A stretch of 64,000 bases of DNA from assembly GCA_001465115.1 (NCBI GenBank), contig CP013614.1, positions 1,116,001-1,180,000 of the forward strand. The letters are read 5' to 3'. The stretch is from Enterococcus silesiacus. Lineage in GTDB: Bacteria; Bacillota; Bacilli; Lactobacillales; Enterococcaceae. Below, in pieces: positions 22,296-31,238 of this stretch; position 1 is the stretch's first letter; every line of letters starts with the position of its first letter. The notes under the pieces were generated by a model, which was given only the letters and a program-made list of their open reading frames with translations, did not search any database and was not told the origin of the DNA. The translations under genes were made by a program, and so were the position numbers.

Positions 22296-23177
22296 TTATT
22301 TTTTGATTTGGCTCATTACTTCATCAGCAAAGTTATCTTCACGTTTTTCAATTCCTTCGCCAACTTCAAAGCGGATGAATGATTTAACTGTTGCGCCTTT
22401 AGATGCAACGTATTTTTCAACTGTCATATCAGGATCTTTAACGAATGGTTGATCCACTAATGAAATTTCAGCTTTAAATTTGTTTAGGCGACCAATCACC
22501 ATTTTTTCAACGATATTGGCTGGTTTACCTTCGTTTAATGCTTGCTCAGAAAGAATCGCTTTTTCATGTTCTAATTCTTCTTGAGGGATTTGTGATTCGT
22601 TCACATAACGAGGGTTGATTGCTGCTACGTGCATTGCAACGTCTTTCGCAACTTCTTCGTCAGTTGTTCCTTCAAGTACAGTTAAAACGGCAATACGTCC
22701 GCCCATGTGTAAATAAGCACCGAAAGCAGCGTTATCGTCTTTTTCAACTAATTCAAAACGACGGAAGCTGATTTTTTCACCGATAACCGTTGTTGCTTCG
22801 ATCAATTCAGTTTCTAACGTTCCTTTATCTGTTTTAAGAGCTAAAGCTTCTTCCATGTTTGCTGGTTTGTTCGTCGCAATCTCAGTTGCAATTTTTTTAA
22901 CTAAATCTTGGAACATTTCGTTTTTAGAAACAAAGTCAGTTTCAGAGTTTACTTCAACGATTGCTGCAAAGTTGCCGTTTGAAGCAACATTTGCTAAACC
23001 TTCCGCTGCAACACGGTCATTTTTCTTAGCTGCTTTAGCCATACCTTTTTCACGTAGGTGATCAACAGCTGCTTCTATATTACCTTCTACTTCTACTAAC
23101 GCTCTTTTTGCGTCCATCATACCGACACCAGTCATGTCGCGTAGTTCTTTAACTAATTTTGCTGAAATATCTGCCAT
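22296..23177 (-). CDS. tsf: Translation elongation factor Ts
   Basis: A 293-residue guanine nucleotide exchange factor for EF-Tu. The N-terminal UBA-like domain has [21 protein letters not shown], and the core carries the [10 protein letters not shown] motif (Tu-binding). AGGAGG precedes the ATG. Two structured repeats (23202-23311 and 23324-23434) and a terminator separate it from rpsB, so the usual rpsB-tsf operon is interrupted here. One repeat ends 24 bases upstream of the start codon. Confidence 0.98.
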   Translation of the reverse strand: MADISAKLVKELRDMTGVGMMDAKRALVEVEGNIEAAVDHLREKGMAKAAKKNDRVAAEGLANVASNGNFAAIVEVNSETDFVSKNEMFQDLVKKIATEIATNKPANMEEALALKTDKGTLETELIEATTVIGEKISFRRFELVEKDDNAAFGAYLHMGGRIAVLTVLEGTTDEEVAKDVAMHVAAINPRYVNESQIPQEELEHEKAILSEQALNEGKPANIVEKMVIGRLNKFKAEISLVDQPFVKDPDMTVEKYVASKGATVKSFIRFEVGEGIEKREDNFADEVMSQIKK

Positions 23178-23201
23178 TTTTTGTTCCTCCTAAGTTTTGA
23201 A

Positions 23202-23311
23202 AGCGTAGCAGGCTCGTTTAACCTTGACTGAAAAATAGGAAAAATTGATTGAGACGCTTTTTGTCTCACTCTATTTTTATCTTTTTTTCCGAAAGATTAG
23301 CCTGCATAGCT
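23202..23311. repeat. Structured intergenic repeat, copy 5 (tsf leader)
   Basis: Outer arms GCAGGCT and AGCCTGC, a paired change from the A-T of copies 1-3 to G-C, with an outermost AGC/GCT pair. The central hairpin is TGAGAC...GTCTCA. It ends 24 bases before the tsf ATG. Confidence 0.87.
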
Positions 23312-23323
23312 AGATAGTTTTAA

Positions 23324-23434
23324 AAGCTGAAAGAGCTTGATCAGCCTCGACAGGAAAATAGGAAAACATGACTGAGGTGTTCTTTACCTCATTTCAGTTT
23401 TTATCTTTTTCCCGAGGAGTTAGCCCGTGAAGCT
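23324..23434. repeat. Structured intergenic repeat, copy 6 (degenerate)
   Basis: Adjacent to copy 5 and shares the core (AAAATAGGAAAA; TTATCTTTTTCCCGA), the outermost AGCT/AGCT and the central TGAGGT...ACCTCA stem. The middle arms pair only partly. The 354-base tsf-rpsB gap holds copies 5 and 6 plus the rpsB terminator. Confidence 0.8.
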
Positions 23435-23461
23435 AAATCATTTAAGTGTAAAATTCGTTTT

Positions 23462-23520
23462 AAAAAAGCTATCTCAAAGGAGAATCAGGCTTTTTTTCGC
23501 CTAGCCTTCGAGACAGCTCC
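23462..23520 (-). terminator. rpsB terminator
   Basis: On the minus strand AGCTGTCTC pairs with GAGATAGCT across an interior containing a further AGGCT-type stem, then six T. It is directly after the rpsB stop. Confidence 0.8.
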
Positions 23521-23531
23521 GTTATTTTAAA

Positions 23532-24320
23532 TTATTCTGCTGAATCGTTTGTGCCTTCAACAACATCAACGATTTCTTCGATTGAAGTTGCAGCTTCTGG
23601 TGTTTCTTCAACAAAGATTTCTTCTACAGCTTGATCTTCACCTTGGTTTCCTTCGATGAAAGCGTCAGCCATTTTAGCAGTGATCAATTTAACCGCACGA
23701 ATCGCATCATCATTTGATGGAATTACTACGTCGATTTCGTCTGGATCACAGTTAGTATCAACCATCGCAACGATTGGGATGTTCAATTTTTGAGCTTCTT
23801 GAACAGCAATACGTTCTTTACGAGGATCAACAATATACATTACATCTGGAATTCTAGGCATATCTTGGATACCACCTAAGAATTTTTCAAGACGTTCACG
23901 TTGTTTGTTTAAACCAACAACTTCTTTTTTAGGAAGAACATCGAAAGTTCCGTCTTCTTCCATTTTATTGATATCTTTCAAACGTTTAATACGTTTTTGG
24001 ATTGTATCCCAGTTAGTTAAAGTTCCACCTAACCAACGGTGATTTACAAAGTATTGACCTGAACGAATCGCTTCGTCTTTGATCGCTTCTTGTGCTTGTT
24101 TTTTAGTTCCTACGAATAATGCAACACCGCCGTCTTCAGCAACATTTTTCATGTAATCGTACGCAGCATCTACTAATTTGACTGTTTTTTGCAAGTCAAT
24201 GATGTAGATTCCGTTTCTTTCTGTGAAGATATATTTCTTCATTTTTGGGTTCCAGCGACGAGTTTGGTGTCCAAAGTGTACGCCGGCTTCTAGTAATTGT
24301 TTCATAGAAATTACTGCCAT
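23532..24320 (-). CDS. rpsB: 30S ribosomal protein S2
   Basis: A 262-residue S2 protein. The N-terminus [19 protein letters not shown] is the family signature; [25 protein letters not shown] and [14 protein letters not shown] follow. It has an acidic C-terminal tail ([14 protein letters not shown]). It binds the 30S platform and is needed for S1 binding. GGAGG precedes the ATG. A promoter at 24451-24479 and a roughly 125-base structured leader lie upstream. Confidence 0.99.
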   Translation of the reverse strand: MAVISMKQLLEAGVHFGHQTRRWNPKMKKYIFTERNGIYIIDLQKTVKLVDAAYDYMKNVAEDGGVALFVGTKKQAQEAIKDEAIRSGQYFVNHRWLGGTLTNWDTIQKRIKRLKDINKMEEDGTFDVLPKKEVVGLNKQRERLEKFLGGIQDMPRIPDVMYIVDPRKERIAVQEAQKLNIPIVAMVDTNCDPDEIDVVIPSNDDAIRAVKLITAKMADAFIEGNQGEDQAVEEIFVEETPEAATSIEEIVDVVEGTNDSAE

Positions 24321-24372
24321 GTGTTGTTTCCTCCAATTTGGTTTTTATTTGTTCCCTCTCCAGTTCTCATTT

Positions 24373-24408
24373 TTGTAAGGAACTACTAACAGTAGCACCG
24401 CCTTACAA
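24373..24408 (-). promoter_or_regulatory. Structured rpsB leader (possible S2 autoregulation site)
   Basis: In the rpsB 5' leader TTGTAAGG pairs with CCTTACAA. Inside, after an asymmetric internal loop, CTACT pairs with AGTAG around GTT. Ribosomal protein leaders of this size are often autoregulatory; that role is inference here. Confidence 0.5.
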
Positions 24409-24450
24409 ATCGAATCAGGATGTGGATTTAGTGTTTTAACACCGTTTTCT

Positions 24451-24479
24451 AGTATACAATATTATTTAAAAGATTTCAA
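24451..24479 (-). promoter_or_regulatory. rpsB promoter
   Basis: Minus strand: -35 TTGAAA, 17-base spacer, -10 TATACT. Predicted transcription start is near 24444, giving a leader of about 125 bases. Confidence 0.8.
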
Positions 24480-24514
24480 CCTAATTAACTACTTTTTTGT
24501 TATCTTTTATTTGC

Positions 24515-24728
24515 TTATTCATCATGTTCTAAAATAACTCGATTATTTAGAGATTGAATATTTCTATTATTATGGTCATAAAACTCTTTGAATTTTTTAA
24601 TTTGATTTTTTGATACTGGTACAGGGTTCTTAAAAATGTACCACTCAACATTTTCAGTTAGCGGTGGCGTTGTTAGTGAGCCTAAGTAATGATAAAAACG
24701 TTATTGTCGTAAGTAACTTTCTTTTCAT
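24515..24728 (-). pseudogene. Remnant of a secreted alpha-class carbonic anhydrase (internal deletion and frameshift)
   Basis: AAGGAACAAGGG and an ATG at 24728 open a signal-peptide-like start (MKRKLLTTITFLSLL) that stops after 24 codons. A second frame, entered around 24685, reads YLGSLTTPPLTENVEWYIF, followed by SKNQIKKFKEFYDHNNR and a stop at 24515. The second part matches the C-terminal pattern of alpha-carbonic anhydrases (GSLTTPPCxExVxW...). The catalytic zinc histidines and about 150 residues are missing, so no activity is possible. Upstream 24729-24884 is AT-rich with no feature I can name. The family call rests on motif recall, not alignment. Confidence 0.7.
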
Positions 24729-24884
24729 CCCTTGTTCCTTCTTTCAACTCTCTTTTGCTAAAAAATAGTAGACACTTTTTTACGAAAAATCGTTGTATGA
24801 TGTATTAAACCAATTATTCAGCTTATTTTATTATATCGTATTTACAACTGGTATAGTACAAAATATAAAGAAAATTGAAATAAA

Positions 24885-24923
24885 ACTGGAACAAATCCAT
24901 ACCTAAGCATGATTTGTTCCAGT
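24885..24923 (-). terminator. Terminator of the RNA methyltransferase gene
   Basis: ACTGGAACAAATC pairs perfectly with GATTTGTTCCAGT around a 13-base loop, followed on the minus strand by TTTATTT. Confidence 0.9.
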
Positions 24924-24928
24924 CTGAC

Positions 24929-25702
24929 TTAATTATTATTTTCTAAATGGTACATTAAGATTCCAGCTGCAATTGCAACATTCAAGGATTCTGCCGCTCC
25001 TTTAATTGGAATATAGATGTTTTGGTCTGCCTTCTCTAAAAATTCAGTTGCAACTCCTTGCCCTTCATTTCCCATGATCAAAGCATAATCTTTGCTATTG
25101 CTTAATTCCCGATAAGAAACAGCTTCTGGATTTAATTCCGTGCCGTACACTGGAACCTTGGCTTCTTTGAATCTGTCAATAGCTTCTGCTAATGGTTTTC
25201 GTATAACAGGCAAATGATAGTTACTTCCCTGCATTGCCCGCAATACTTTCGTACTATAAATGTCGGAACTGCCTTCCCCGAGTATCACACCAGCAAGTCC
25301 CGCAGCATCTGCCGTTCGAATCATCGTTCCAACATTCCCAGGGTCCTGGACGTTATCTAAAAGCAGCCAACCACCAGAAAAATCGATTTTTTTCTCGTCA
25401 TCAGGCATCTTTACAATGGCTGTCATCCCTTGTGGTGTCGGCAGCTCTGACAATGACACCAGCACTTCATCAGAAACATATATCAACAGCTCACTAGGTT
25501 GTTGCCCTAACCAATCAGACCACTCCGTCTTCCCGCGCTGATTAAAAAGGATCCAATCAATCTCAGCTCCCGCTTTAACAGCTTCTTCGATCAGATGAAA
25601 CCCTTCAATTATATACTGTTGCAGCTCTTCTCTATATTTCTTCTTATGTAATTTTTTAAATTCTTTGATTGTTGCATTTTTCGTCGATAAAATTTCTTTC
25701 AT
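24929..25702 (-). CDS. TrmH/SpoU-family RNA 2'-O-methyltransferase
   Basis: A 257-residue SPOUT methyltransferase. An N-terminal L30e-like substrate-binding part (to about residue 95) is followed by the three SpoU motifs: DNVQDPGNVGTMIRTADAAG, LIMGNEGQGV and IPIKGAAESLNVAIAAGI. Such enzymes methylate ribose 2'-OH in 23S rRNA or tRNA using SAM at a trefoil knot; the exact target base cannot be told from sequence. GAGGTG precedes the ATG, and an extended -10 (TGGTATAAT) lies at 25722-25730. It is divergent from acyP. Confidence 0.93.
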   Translation of the reverse strand: MKEILSTKNATIKEFKKLHKKKYREELQQYIIEGFHLIEEAVKAGAEIDWILFNQRGKTEWSDWLGQQPSELLIYVSDEVLVSLSELPTPQGMTAIVKMPDDEKKIDFSGGWLLLDNVQDPGNVGTMIRTADAAGLAGVILGEGSSDIYSTKVLRAMQGSNYHLPVIRKPLAEAIDRFKEAKVPVYGTELNPEAVSYRELSNSKDYALIMGNEGQGVATEFLEKADQNIYIPIKGAAESLNVAIAAGILMYHLENNN

Positions 25703-25763
25703 TTCTACACCTCACCCGATCATTATACCATGATTTTTTCCAATCAAACAGTCACTATTTCAC

Positions 25764-25792
25764 TTGCCAGAAGCTCAAAAAATCGCTATCAT
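25764..25792 (+). promoter_or_regulatory. acyP promoter
   Basis: -35 TTGCCA, 17-base spacer, -10 TATCAT, about 30 bases before the acyP ATG. Confidence 0.7.
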
Positions 25793-25821
25793 TAATTTAA
25801 CTAAAAGCGAGGTGTACAGCT

Positions 25822-26097
25822 ATGAGAAAAGTACGGATGAATGTACAAGGAAGAGTTCAAGGCGTTGGCTTTCGATACATGACTAAAATGGTCGCAGATG
25901 AACTAGGGATTTATGGCACGGTGCGAAATGAAGACGATGGTTCAGTCTCAATTGAATCTTTGGGTGCTGACGAGGCAATGAAAGTATTTATTCAAAAAAT
26001 CAAAGATTCTCCCAGTCCGGCAGGACGTGTCACCTATGTTGATATACAAGAAGATCCATTGATGGAAGAATATATCAGCTTCAAAGTCACAAATTAA
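25822..26097 (+). CDS. acyP: Acylphosphatase
   Basis: A 91-residue ferredoxin-like enzyme. The phosphate-binding loop is GRVQGVGFRYM with catalytic Arg19, and the catalytic Asn36 is in GTVRNEDDGSV. It hydrolyses acyl phosphates such as acetyl phosphate; its physiological role is unclear. GAGGTG precedes the ATG. It is separated from the divergent RNA methyltransferase gene by 119 bases, and followed by its own terminator and then yidC. The RNA methyltransferase-acyP-yidC neighbourhood is conserved in enterococci and related bacteria. Confidence 0.96.
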   Translation: MRKVRMNVQGRVQGVGFRYMTKMVADELGIYGTVRNEDDGSVSIESLGADEAMKVFIQKIKDSPSPAGRVTYVDIQEDPLMEEYISFKVTN

Positions 26098-26105
26098 TTC
26101 AAACA

Positions 26106-26146
26106 AGAGGAATCTTCCTCCGTCTTGAGGCGGATTCTTCTGATTT
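26106..26146 (+). terminator. acyP terminator
   Basis: AGAGGAATC pairs with GATTCTTCT (one G-U), followed by GATTTTTA. Confidence 0.65.
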
Positions 26147-26150
26147 TTAT

Positions 26151-26178
26151 TGAAAAAAAACACGTTTTCAAGTATAGT
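26151..26178 (+). promoter_or_regulatory. yidC promoter
   Basis: -35 TTGAAA, 16-base spacer, -10 TATAGT, about 38 bases before the yidC ATG. Confidence 0.65.
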
Positions 26179-26216
26179 TAACCTTGTGCAAATTTTTTAG
26201 AAAAGGAAAGAATAAA

Positions 26217-27146
26217 ATGAGAAAATTAAATAAGTGGCTACTGAGTTCTGGCCTATTCACTTTGGTCCTATTTTTATCTGGATGTGTGAAAACAGGCTCT
26301 GATGGTCAACCAACTGGTGAAGGAATCATCTATAATTTTTTAGTAAAACCAATGAGTAGCGCTATTACATACCTTGTTGATAATTTTGATTGGAATTATG
26401 GCTGGGCAATCATCTTTATTACGATCATCGTTCGATTAATCATCATGCCATTAGGCTTGAATCAATCGAAAAAAAGCATGATCCAAACAGAAAAAATGCA
26501 AGCAATCAAACCGCAAATTGATGCAGCTCAAGCGAAAGTCAAAGAAGCGACGACTCGCGAAGAACAAATGCAAGCTCAAGCAGAAATGCAGCAAGTTTAC
26601 AAAGAAAATAATATGAGTATGATGGGCGGTATCGGTTGTTTACCTTTATTGATCCAAATGCCAATCTTCTCCGCCTTATTCTTTGCCGCTCGTTATACAA
26701 AAGGAATCGGCGATGCATCATTTTTTGGTGTCAACCTAGGTCAACCAAGTATCATATTTGTTGTTTTAGCTGGTGTCGCCTACTTACTACAAGGTTATCT
26801 ATCTACGATCGGGATTCCTGAAGAACAAAAGAAAACAATGAAATCAATGTTGATCGTGTCACCTTTAATGATTGTGTTCATGTCAATCAGCTCTCCAGCT
26901 GGTGTCACATTATACTGGGTAGTCGGTGGGATTTTTAGTAGTATCCAAACATTGATCACAAACCAATTCTTAAAACCAAGAATCAAAGCTCAAGTAGCGG
27001 AAGAATTAAAACAAAATCCGCCTAAACAAGTGATTACACCTCGCAAAGATGTAACACCAACCAAAGAACAAACAGTCAAAAAAACAGCAGTTCAACAAAA
27101 TACTTCTAATAAAGGTAGAAATGCTGGAAAACAAAATAGAAAATAA
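26217..27146 (+). CDS. yidC: Membrane protein insertase YidC/OxaA (lipoprotein type)
   Basis: A 309-residue Oxa1-superfamily insertase. It begins with a lipoprotein signal peptide whose lipobox LSGC puts the lipidated cysteine at residue 23. Five membrane segments follow, with the conserved hydrophilic-groove arginine in FITIIVRLIIMPLG. It has a cytoplasmic coiled coil (KEATTREEQMQAQAEMQQV) and a basic C-terminal tail (RKDVTPTKEQTVKKTA) that can bind ribosomes. It inserts membrane proteins with or without SecYEG. The start at 26217 is set by AAAGGAAAG; an upstream in-frame start lacks a ribosome site. Confidence 0.96.
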   Translation: MRKLNKWLLSSGLFTLVLFLSGCVKTGSDGQPTGEGIIYNFLVKPMSSAITYLVDNFDWNYGWAIIFITIIVRLIIMPLGLNQSKKSMIQTEKMQAIKPQIDAAQAKVKEATTREEQMQAQAEMQQVYKENNMSMMGGIGCLPLLIQMPIFSALFFAARYTKGIGDASFFGVNLGQPSIIFVVLAGVAYLLQGYLSTIGIPEEQKKTMKSMLIVSPLMIVFMSISSPAGVTLYWVVGGIFSSIQTLITNQFLKPRIKAQVAEELKQNPPKQVITPRKDVTPTKEQTVKKTAVQQNTSNKGRNAGKQNRK

Positions 27147-27190
27147 AACAAGAACCAATGCAAAGTGATGACTGCATTGGTTCTTGTTTT
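27146..27190. terminator. Bidirectional terminator between yidC and the TetR gene
   Basis: AACAAGAACCAATGCA pairs perfectly with TGCATTGGTTCTTGTT, with A-rich and T-rich flanks on both sides. It serves two convergent genes. Confidence 0.9.
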
Positions 27191-27192
27191 AT

Positions 27193-27759
27193 TTATTTTT
27201 TTGACACCCCAAAAACGAAGAGATCGACAACTTGAGCAATACTTAACGATGAGCTACTTTGCTCTGTTTTGATATATGGGGATAACGTATTGAGAAAATG
27301 TGTCGTTGCAACTTCTGGTGTCAAGCCTGTACGTATAGCAAAATCACTTTTTTCAAAGAGACTCAACAATGGCTTTTTGTATGACTGATTCCACAATGTA
27401 AACAATTTAAGTTGTGTTTCTTTTGTTAACTTTGTTCTAAAATCATGCATCATTAAATCAAAATCAAATGGATGCTTTGTTTTTAGACATTCAGCAAATT
27501 TTTGTAATTTATTGATCGTATCAAGATTTTGATCTTCAACAATGTTCACTAATTCTTCATTTACATCTCCAAGTAGACTTTCAATAACCCCAACATAAAC
27601 TGCCTCTTTATTGCTAAAATGATGGTACAAATTAGGTTGCGTCACTTCAGCTAACTGAGCTATTTGTCTAGTTGATGTGCTTTGATAGCCATTATCCATA
27701 AATAACCGCGTTGCTACTTGAATAATTTTTGCTCTTGTATTGTTCGTTTCTTTCTCCAT
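27193..27759 (-). CDS. TetR family transcriptional regulator
   Basis: A 188-residue regulator. The N-terminal helix-turn-helix covers about residues 8-55 (KIIQVATRLFMDNGYQSTST, then QIAQLAEVTQPNLYHHFSNKEAV). The C-terminal ligand-binding part is not family-specific. It is the last gene of the minus-strand series DUF2177, DhaL-DegV, DUF1295 and TspO-like, 62 bases after the TspO-like gene. A strong palindrome in the promoter of that series (31678-31693) is a natural candidate operator. Ligand unknown; linkage of this regulator to that operator is inference from position. Confidence 0.93.
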   Translation of the reverse strand: MEKETNNTRAKIIQVATRLFMDNGYQSTSTRQIAQLAEVTQPNLYHHFSNKEAVYVGVIESLLGDVNEELVNIVEDQNLDTINKLQKFAECLKTKHPFDFDLMMHDFRTKLTKETQLKLFTLWNQSYKKPLLSLFEKSDFAIRTGLTPEVATTHFLNTLSPYIKTEQSSSSLSIAQVVDLFVFGVSKK

Positions 27760-27821
27760 TACTTAGCCACCTATAGTTGATTTCATTACTATTTTAACAG
27801 AAGCCGGCAAAGAAACATATA

Positions 27822-28628
27822 CTAGATAACATTCTTTTTTCGTTTAAATGATAAAACGAATTCATAAATACAGACTAGCGCTAATATAGTTAAGCAAATC
27901 ATAACCGTAATGATAATAATTGGATAGGTTCCGTCCCAGCCATCAGTTGCTTGATGCTTATTCAAAATCCCATAATAAGCCCACAACGTTGCCAATCCAT
28001 AAGCAATATCTCGATTACGAATGATTGTTGCACTGATAATTAGTAATCCAATAATCAATATAGCAATCGTCCAAAAGACTTGATTATTTTGAAACAAAGC
28101 TAAATTTTTATCTACTAAAAATGCGGTAATATTAGCTATCGTAGCAATTGTGATCCAACCAAAGTAAACACTAAAAGGTAATCTCACAAAAAGATAGTCC
28201 TTTTTAGTTAGTACTGCCGTTGCTAAAATACGATTTATATAGATCAACACGATCAATAACGCTAACATAATCACTACAGACAAGTCGATTTGAAGGTATT
28301 GCCATGCGAACAACCAAATACTATTTAAGATAGATGAAACAATAAATAAATTCCGCAATTTAACGCTGATTTGCTGCTGTGCTAGGATCGATTGGATCGT
28401 TGGTTTAAACCATTGATACACTACAAACCCGGCCAATAACAAATAAATGACTGACCAAATCGCAAAGGTTACTCCTGCTGGAGCAAACAAGTTAGGATAC
28501 GTATCTGAGACTTCTTGTGTCGTCATTCCGTTTAAAGGCAGTAAAATCGCTGCCGCATTCGTAGCAATCATTACAAAATAAATAATCGTAACGAGCCATT
28601 TTGAGACTAGAGATTCATTTTTATCCAT
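27822..28628 (-). CDS. TspO/MBR-related membrane protein
   Basis: A 268-residue polytopic protein with about seven or eight hydrophobic segments. The pattern PNLFAPAGVTFAIWSVIYLLL, split around residues 43-63, is like the conserved start of TspO/MBR tryptophan-rich sensory proteins. It is longer than classical TspO (about 160 residues), as are several Firmicutes relatives. Members bind porphyrins or sterol-like ligands; the function here is not known. The start at 28628 is chosen because AGGAGG lies seven bases upstream. It sits 13 bases after the DUF1295 gene. Confidence 0.75.
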   Translation of the reverse strand: MDKNESLVSKWLVTIIYFVMIATNAAAILLPLNGMTTQEVSDTYPNLFAPAGVTFAIWSVIYLLLAGFVVYQWFKPTIQSILAQQQISVKLRNLFIVSSILNSIWLFAWQYLQIDLSVVIMLALLIVLIYINRILATAVLTKKDYLFVRLPFSVYFGWITIATIANITAFLVDKNLALFQNNQVFWTIAILIIGLLIISATIIRNRDIAYGLATLWAYYGILNKHQATDGWDGTYPIIIITVMICLTILALVCIYEFVLSFKRKKNVI

Positions 28629-28641
28629 GATACTTCCTCCT

Positions 28642-29415
28642 TTACAGTCCTTTTTTTCCAATAAATGGCACAAATTTTGGTGTTTTATGTGCGTAAGCAA
28701 TAAAATCCGATCGATCTTTGTATTTTTTTTCTAATAAAGGAACGCCAGATACAAATAACAACAACAAGGTAATCGCCATAGGTCCAATAATCCCCCAAAT
28801 ATTTCGTGTATCATTCAAACTCACAAGAAAAATTCCCCACCAGCTAAGTGCTTCACCGAAATAATTAGGATGCCTTGTCGTAGACCACAAGCCACTCGTC
28901 AACAGTTTTCCATGGTTGCTCTTTGTCTTTTTAAATTTCGCTAACTCATAATCGCCAACTGTTTCATAGGCAAATCCTACAAGCCAAATCCCGACACCTA
29001 ATCCATTCCACCAATAAAATGTATTGACTGAACTTGTCATCACCAATAGAATCGGCATTGAAACAACTAATAATAGTACCCCCTGTAAAACAAACACATT
29101 AAGATATGCCTTTAGCCTTGGCCAATGATTCCCCCAACGCTTTCTCATATTTACATACCGATAATCTTCCGGTTTTCCGATATTTCGTTTAGCCAAGTGG
29201 AAAAACAAACGGACTCCCCATATAGTTACTAATACAAGAATAATTGTACTAACCGTTGTTTTTGTTGGCATAATTAAGTAACCAGTAATGGCTACAAGGA
29301 CAAACCCAATTCCCCAAGCCAAATCAACAATAGAATTGTTATGCAGGTATTGTGCTAAAAAGAATAACAACGTAAAATAAATAAAAATGACCCCACTAAT
29401 GATCCAAATGCTCAT
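28642..29415 (-). CDS. DUF1295 family membrane protein (steroid 5-alpha-reductase-like)
   Basis: A 257-residue protein with about six membrane segments. The C-terminal signature [18 protein letters not shown] is that of the DUF1295/steroid 5-alpha-reductase/ICMT-like superfamily, whose members reduce or methylate isoprenoid- or lipid-type substrates using NADPH or SAM. The substrate here is unknown. The start at 29415 follows GGGG and lies one base past the DhaL-DegV stop, so the genes are translationally close. The neighbouring lipid-binding DhaL-DegV protein makes a lipid substrate plausible; this is inference. Confidence 0.82.
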   Translation of the reverse strand: MSIWIISGVIFIYFTLLFFLAQYLHNNSIVDLAWGIGFVLVAITGYLIMPTKTTVSTIILVLVTIWGVRLFFHLAKRNIGKPEDYRYVNMRKRWGNHWPRLKAYLNVFVLQGVLLLVVSMPILLVMTSSVNTFYWWNGLGVGIWLVGFAYETVGDYELAKFKKTKSNHGKLLTSGLWSTTRHPNYFGEALSWWGIFLVSLNDTRNIWGIIGPMAITLLLLFVSGVPLLEKKYKDRSDFIAYAHKTPKFVPFIGKKGL

Positions 29416-29416
29416 A

Positions 29417-31231
29417 TTAATCCCCACTTTCTTCGATTTCAACCGCTACAGCCACACTGCCTTGACCAGCACTCATCGCAATCACGGTTGAAATATCCAT
29501 CATATAATTTGGCTCAAAACCAAATTGTTCGATCAACTTACTTTCCCAGTGCGTCGCTCTACCTTGAGCATTAGCATGAATGACTGCGTAGCGTTTTATG
29601 TTATTTTTTTCTTGCAATTTTTTCAGTTGCTGTAACACCTTTATTTCATTTTTTTCCAAACTGAATGCAAAATTACTTAACTTTCCTTCCCCTTCTCCAT
29701 TTAAACTAACAATAGGCTTTAAATTAACTTTTTTTGCTATTTTCCCTATAAATTGAGGGATTCTACCAGAATCAATCATCGGATCCAAATTATCGACACT
29801 AACAAGGATTTTAAACTGATTTCGTTTTATTTCCACTTGTTTCACTAATTCATCAAAAGGTAAACCAGCTTGAATCCATTCATTTGCTCTCATAACGAGT
29901 AAGCCTTGAGCAGCAGAATTTTGTTTAGAATCAATCACTTCGATCCTTGTGCTGGATGATGTCATCCGTTTAGCTGCTTCTTTCACTGTATGAAATGTTC
30001 CACTCAATTTCTCAGCAACTGTAATAACCAATATTGCTTCATACTTCGTTTCTAAAAATGAAAACAGATTTTCTATGGTTTTCAATGTTGGTTGAGCACT
30101 AGTTGCTCTTTCGCTTTGATTTTTATTCAGTTCAAAAAACTGATGACTTTGGATTGTTACTTTGTCGATATAGCTAGTATTTCCGATCAAGATATTCATT
30201 GGCAACACATGGATTTGGTTACTTAGCACATATTCAGCTGGCAAATCAGCGATCGAATCTGTCACTAAGGCGATTGGCGCTTTTTTATGTGTATTTACTT
30301 GATATTGTAATAACATGTCATCAGCTTTTTGCTGAACAGGTTGACCGATCGTATTTAAGTAGCTCAACACTTGATCTGGCTGATTGGAATGGATATGGAT
30401 CCTAGCTTTCCCACGATTCACAGCAACAATCAATGAATCGCCATAGGTACTTAATTTTTCTTGAATTTCTTCTTTGGTCTGTGTTACTTGTTCCAATAAA
30501 ATTTCGGTACAATATCTGTAGTTGGGTTTTACAGCATTCGAATGTCTTGATTCAGAAACCTCTATTTTGACTGAATCATCATCCTGTATCATAGTTTTAA
30601 CAGCTGTTTGCTTATTGACAAAAGCTCGTGTAAAGCCTTCTATAAATATATAAAACCCTTTTGCTCCAGCATCGACTACTTGATTTCTTTGTAAAATTTT
30701 TAATTGCTTCGTAGTATTTTTCAGCGCTTGCTCAGCTTCAGTTAATGCTTTTGGTAACAATTTTTCTAACCCATGTCCATGTATCTGCTCATCATCATTG
30801 AGTGCCTCTGCCCACGTTCGAATAACCGTGATAATGGTCCCTTCAACTGGATTACTAATGGCTTGGTATGCTTCTTTGATTGCCAGTTTCACACTTTTCA
30901 CAAAGCTTGCAACAGAATCTTTTTCTTCTTGAAGCAATAGATTGTTATAAATACCATTAAAATATTGAGCAAAAATAATGCCTGAATTCCCCCTAGCCCC
31001 TAGTAAAGAGGCATCTGCAATTTTTTCAAGAACATCAATAACAGATGTTGATTCATCTTTAGTTTCTTCAAGAATTGTCTGCATCAATGAAGCTAAATTA
31101 CTTCCAGTATCTCCGTCTGACACGGGAAAAACATTGATTTGATTGAGTTCTTTCTTTTCATTTATTAGTTGAACTGCTCCTTGTTGAAAAGCAAACAACA
31201 ATTCTTGATAATCAATAGACTGACCGTTCAT
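29417..31231 (-). CDS. DhaL-DegV fusion protein (predicted fatty acid kinase-like)
   Basis: A 604-residue protein joining two families usually encoded apart. Residues 1-210 are a DhaL/FakA-like ATP-binding domain ([14 protein letters not shown], then [11 protein letters not shown]). From about residue 315 it is a DegV/FakB-like fatty-acid-binding domain ([43 protein letters not shown]). In Staphylococcus FakA phosphorylates fatty acids held by FakB. A fusion would make a self-contained lipid kinase, which is inferred and untested. It lies seven bases after the DUF2177 gene and directly before the DUF1295 gene. Confidence 0.88.
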   Translation of the reverse strand: MNGQSIDYQELLFAFQQGAVQLINEKKELNQINVFPVSDGDTGSNLASLMQTILEETKDESTSVIDVLEKIADASLLGARGNSGIIFAQYFNGIYNNLLLQEEKDSVASFVKSVKLAIKEAYQAISNPVEGTIITVIRTWAEALNDDEQIHGHGLEKLLPKALTEAEQALKNTTKQLKILQRNQVVDAGAKGFYIFIEGFTRAFVNKQTAVKTMIQDDDSVKIEVSESRHSNAVKPNYRYCTEILLEQVTQTKEEIQEKLSTYGDSLIVAVNRGKARIHIHSNQPDQVLSYLNTIGQPVQQKADDMLLQYQVNTHKKAPIALVTDSIADLPAEYVLSNQIHVLPMNILIGNTSYIDKVTIQSHQFFELNKNQSERATSAQPTLKTIENLFSFLETKYEAILVITVAEKLSGTFHTVKEAAKRMTSSSTRIEVIDSKQNSAAQGLLVMRANEWIQAGLPFDELVKQVEIKRNQFKILVSVDNLDPMIDSGRIPQFIGKIAKKVNLKPIVSLNGEGEGKLSNFAFSLEKNEIKVLQQLKKLQEKNNIKRYAVIHANAQGRATHWESKLIEQFGFEPNYMMDISTVIAMSAGQGSVAVAVEIEESGD

Positions 31232-31238
31232 TCACCAT

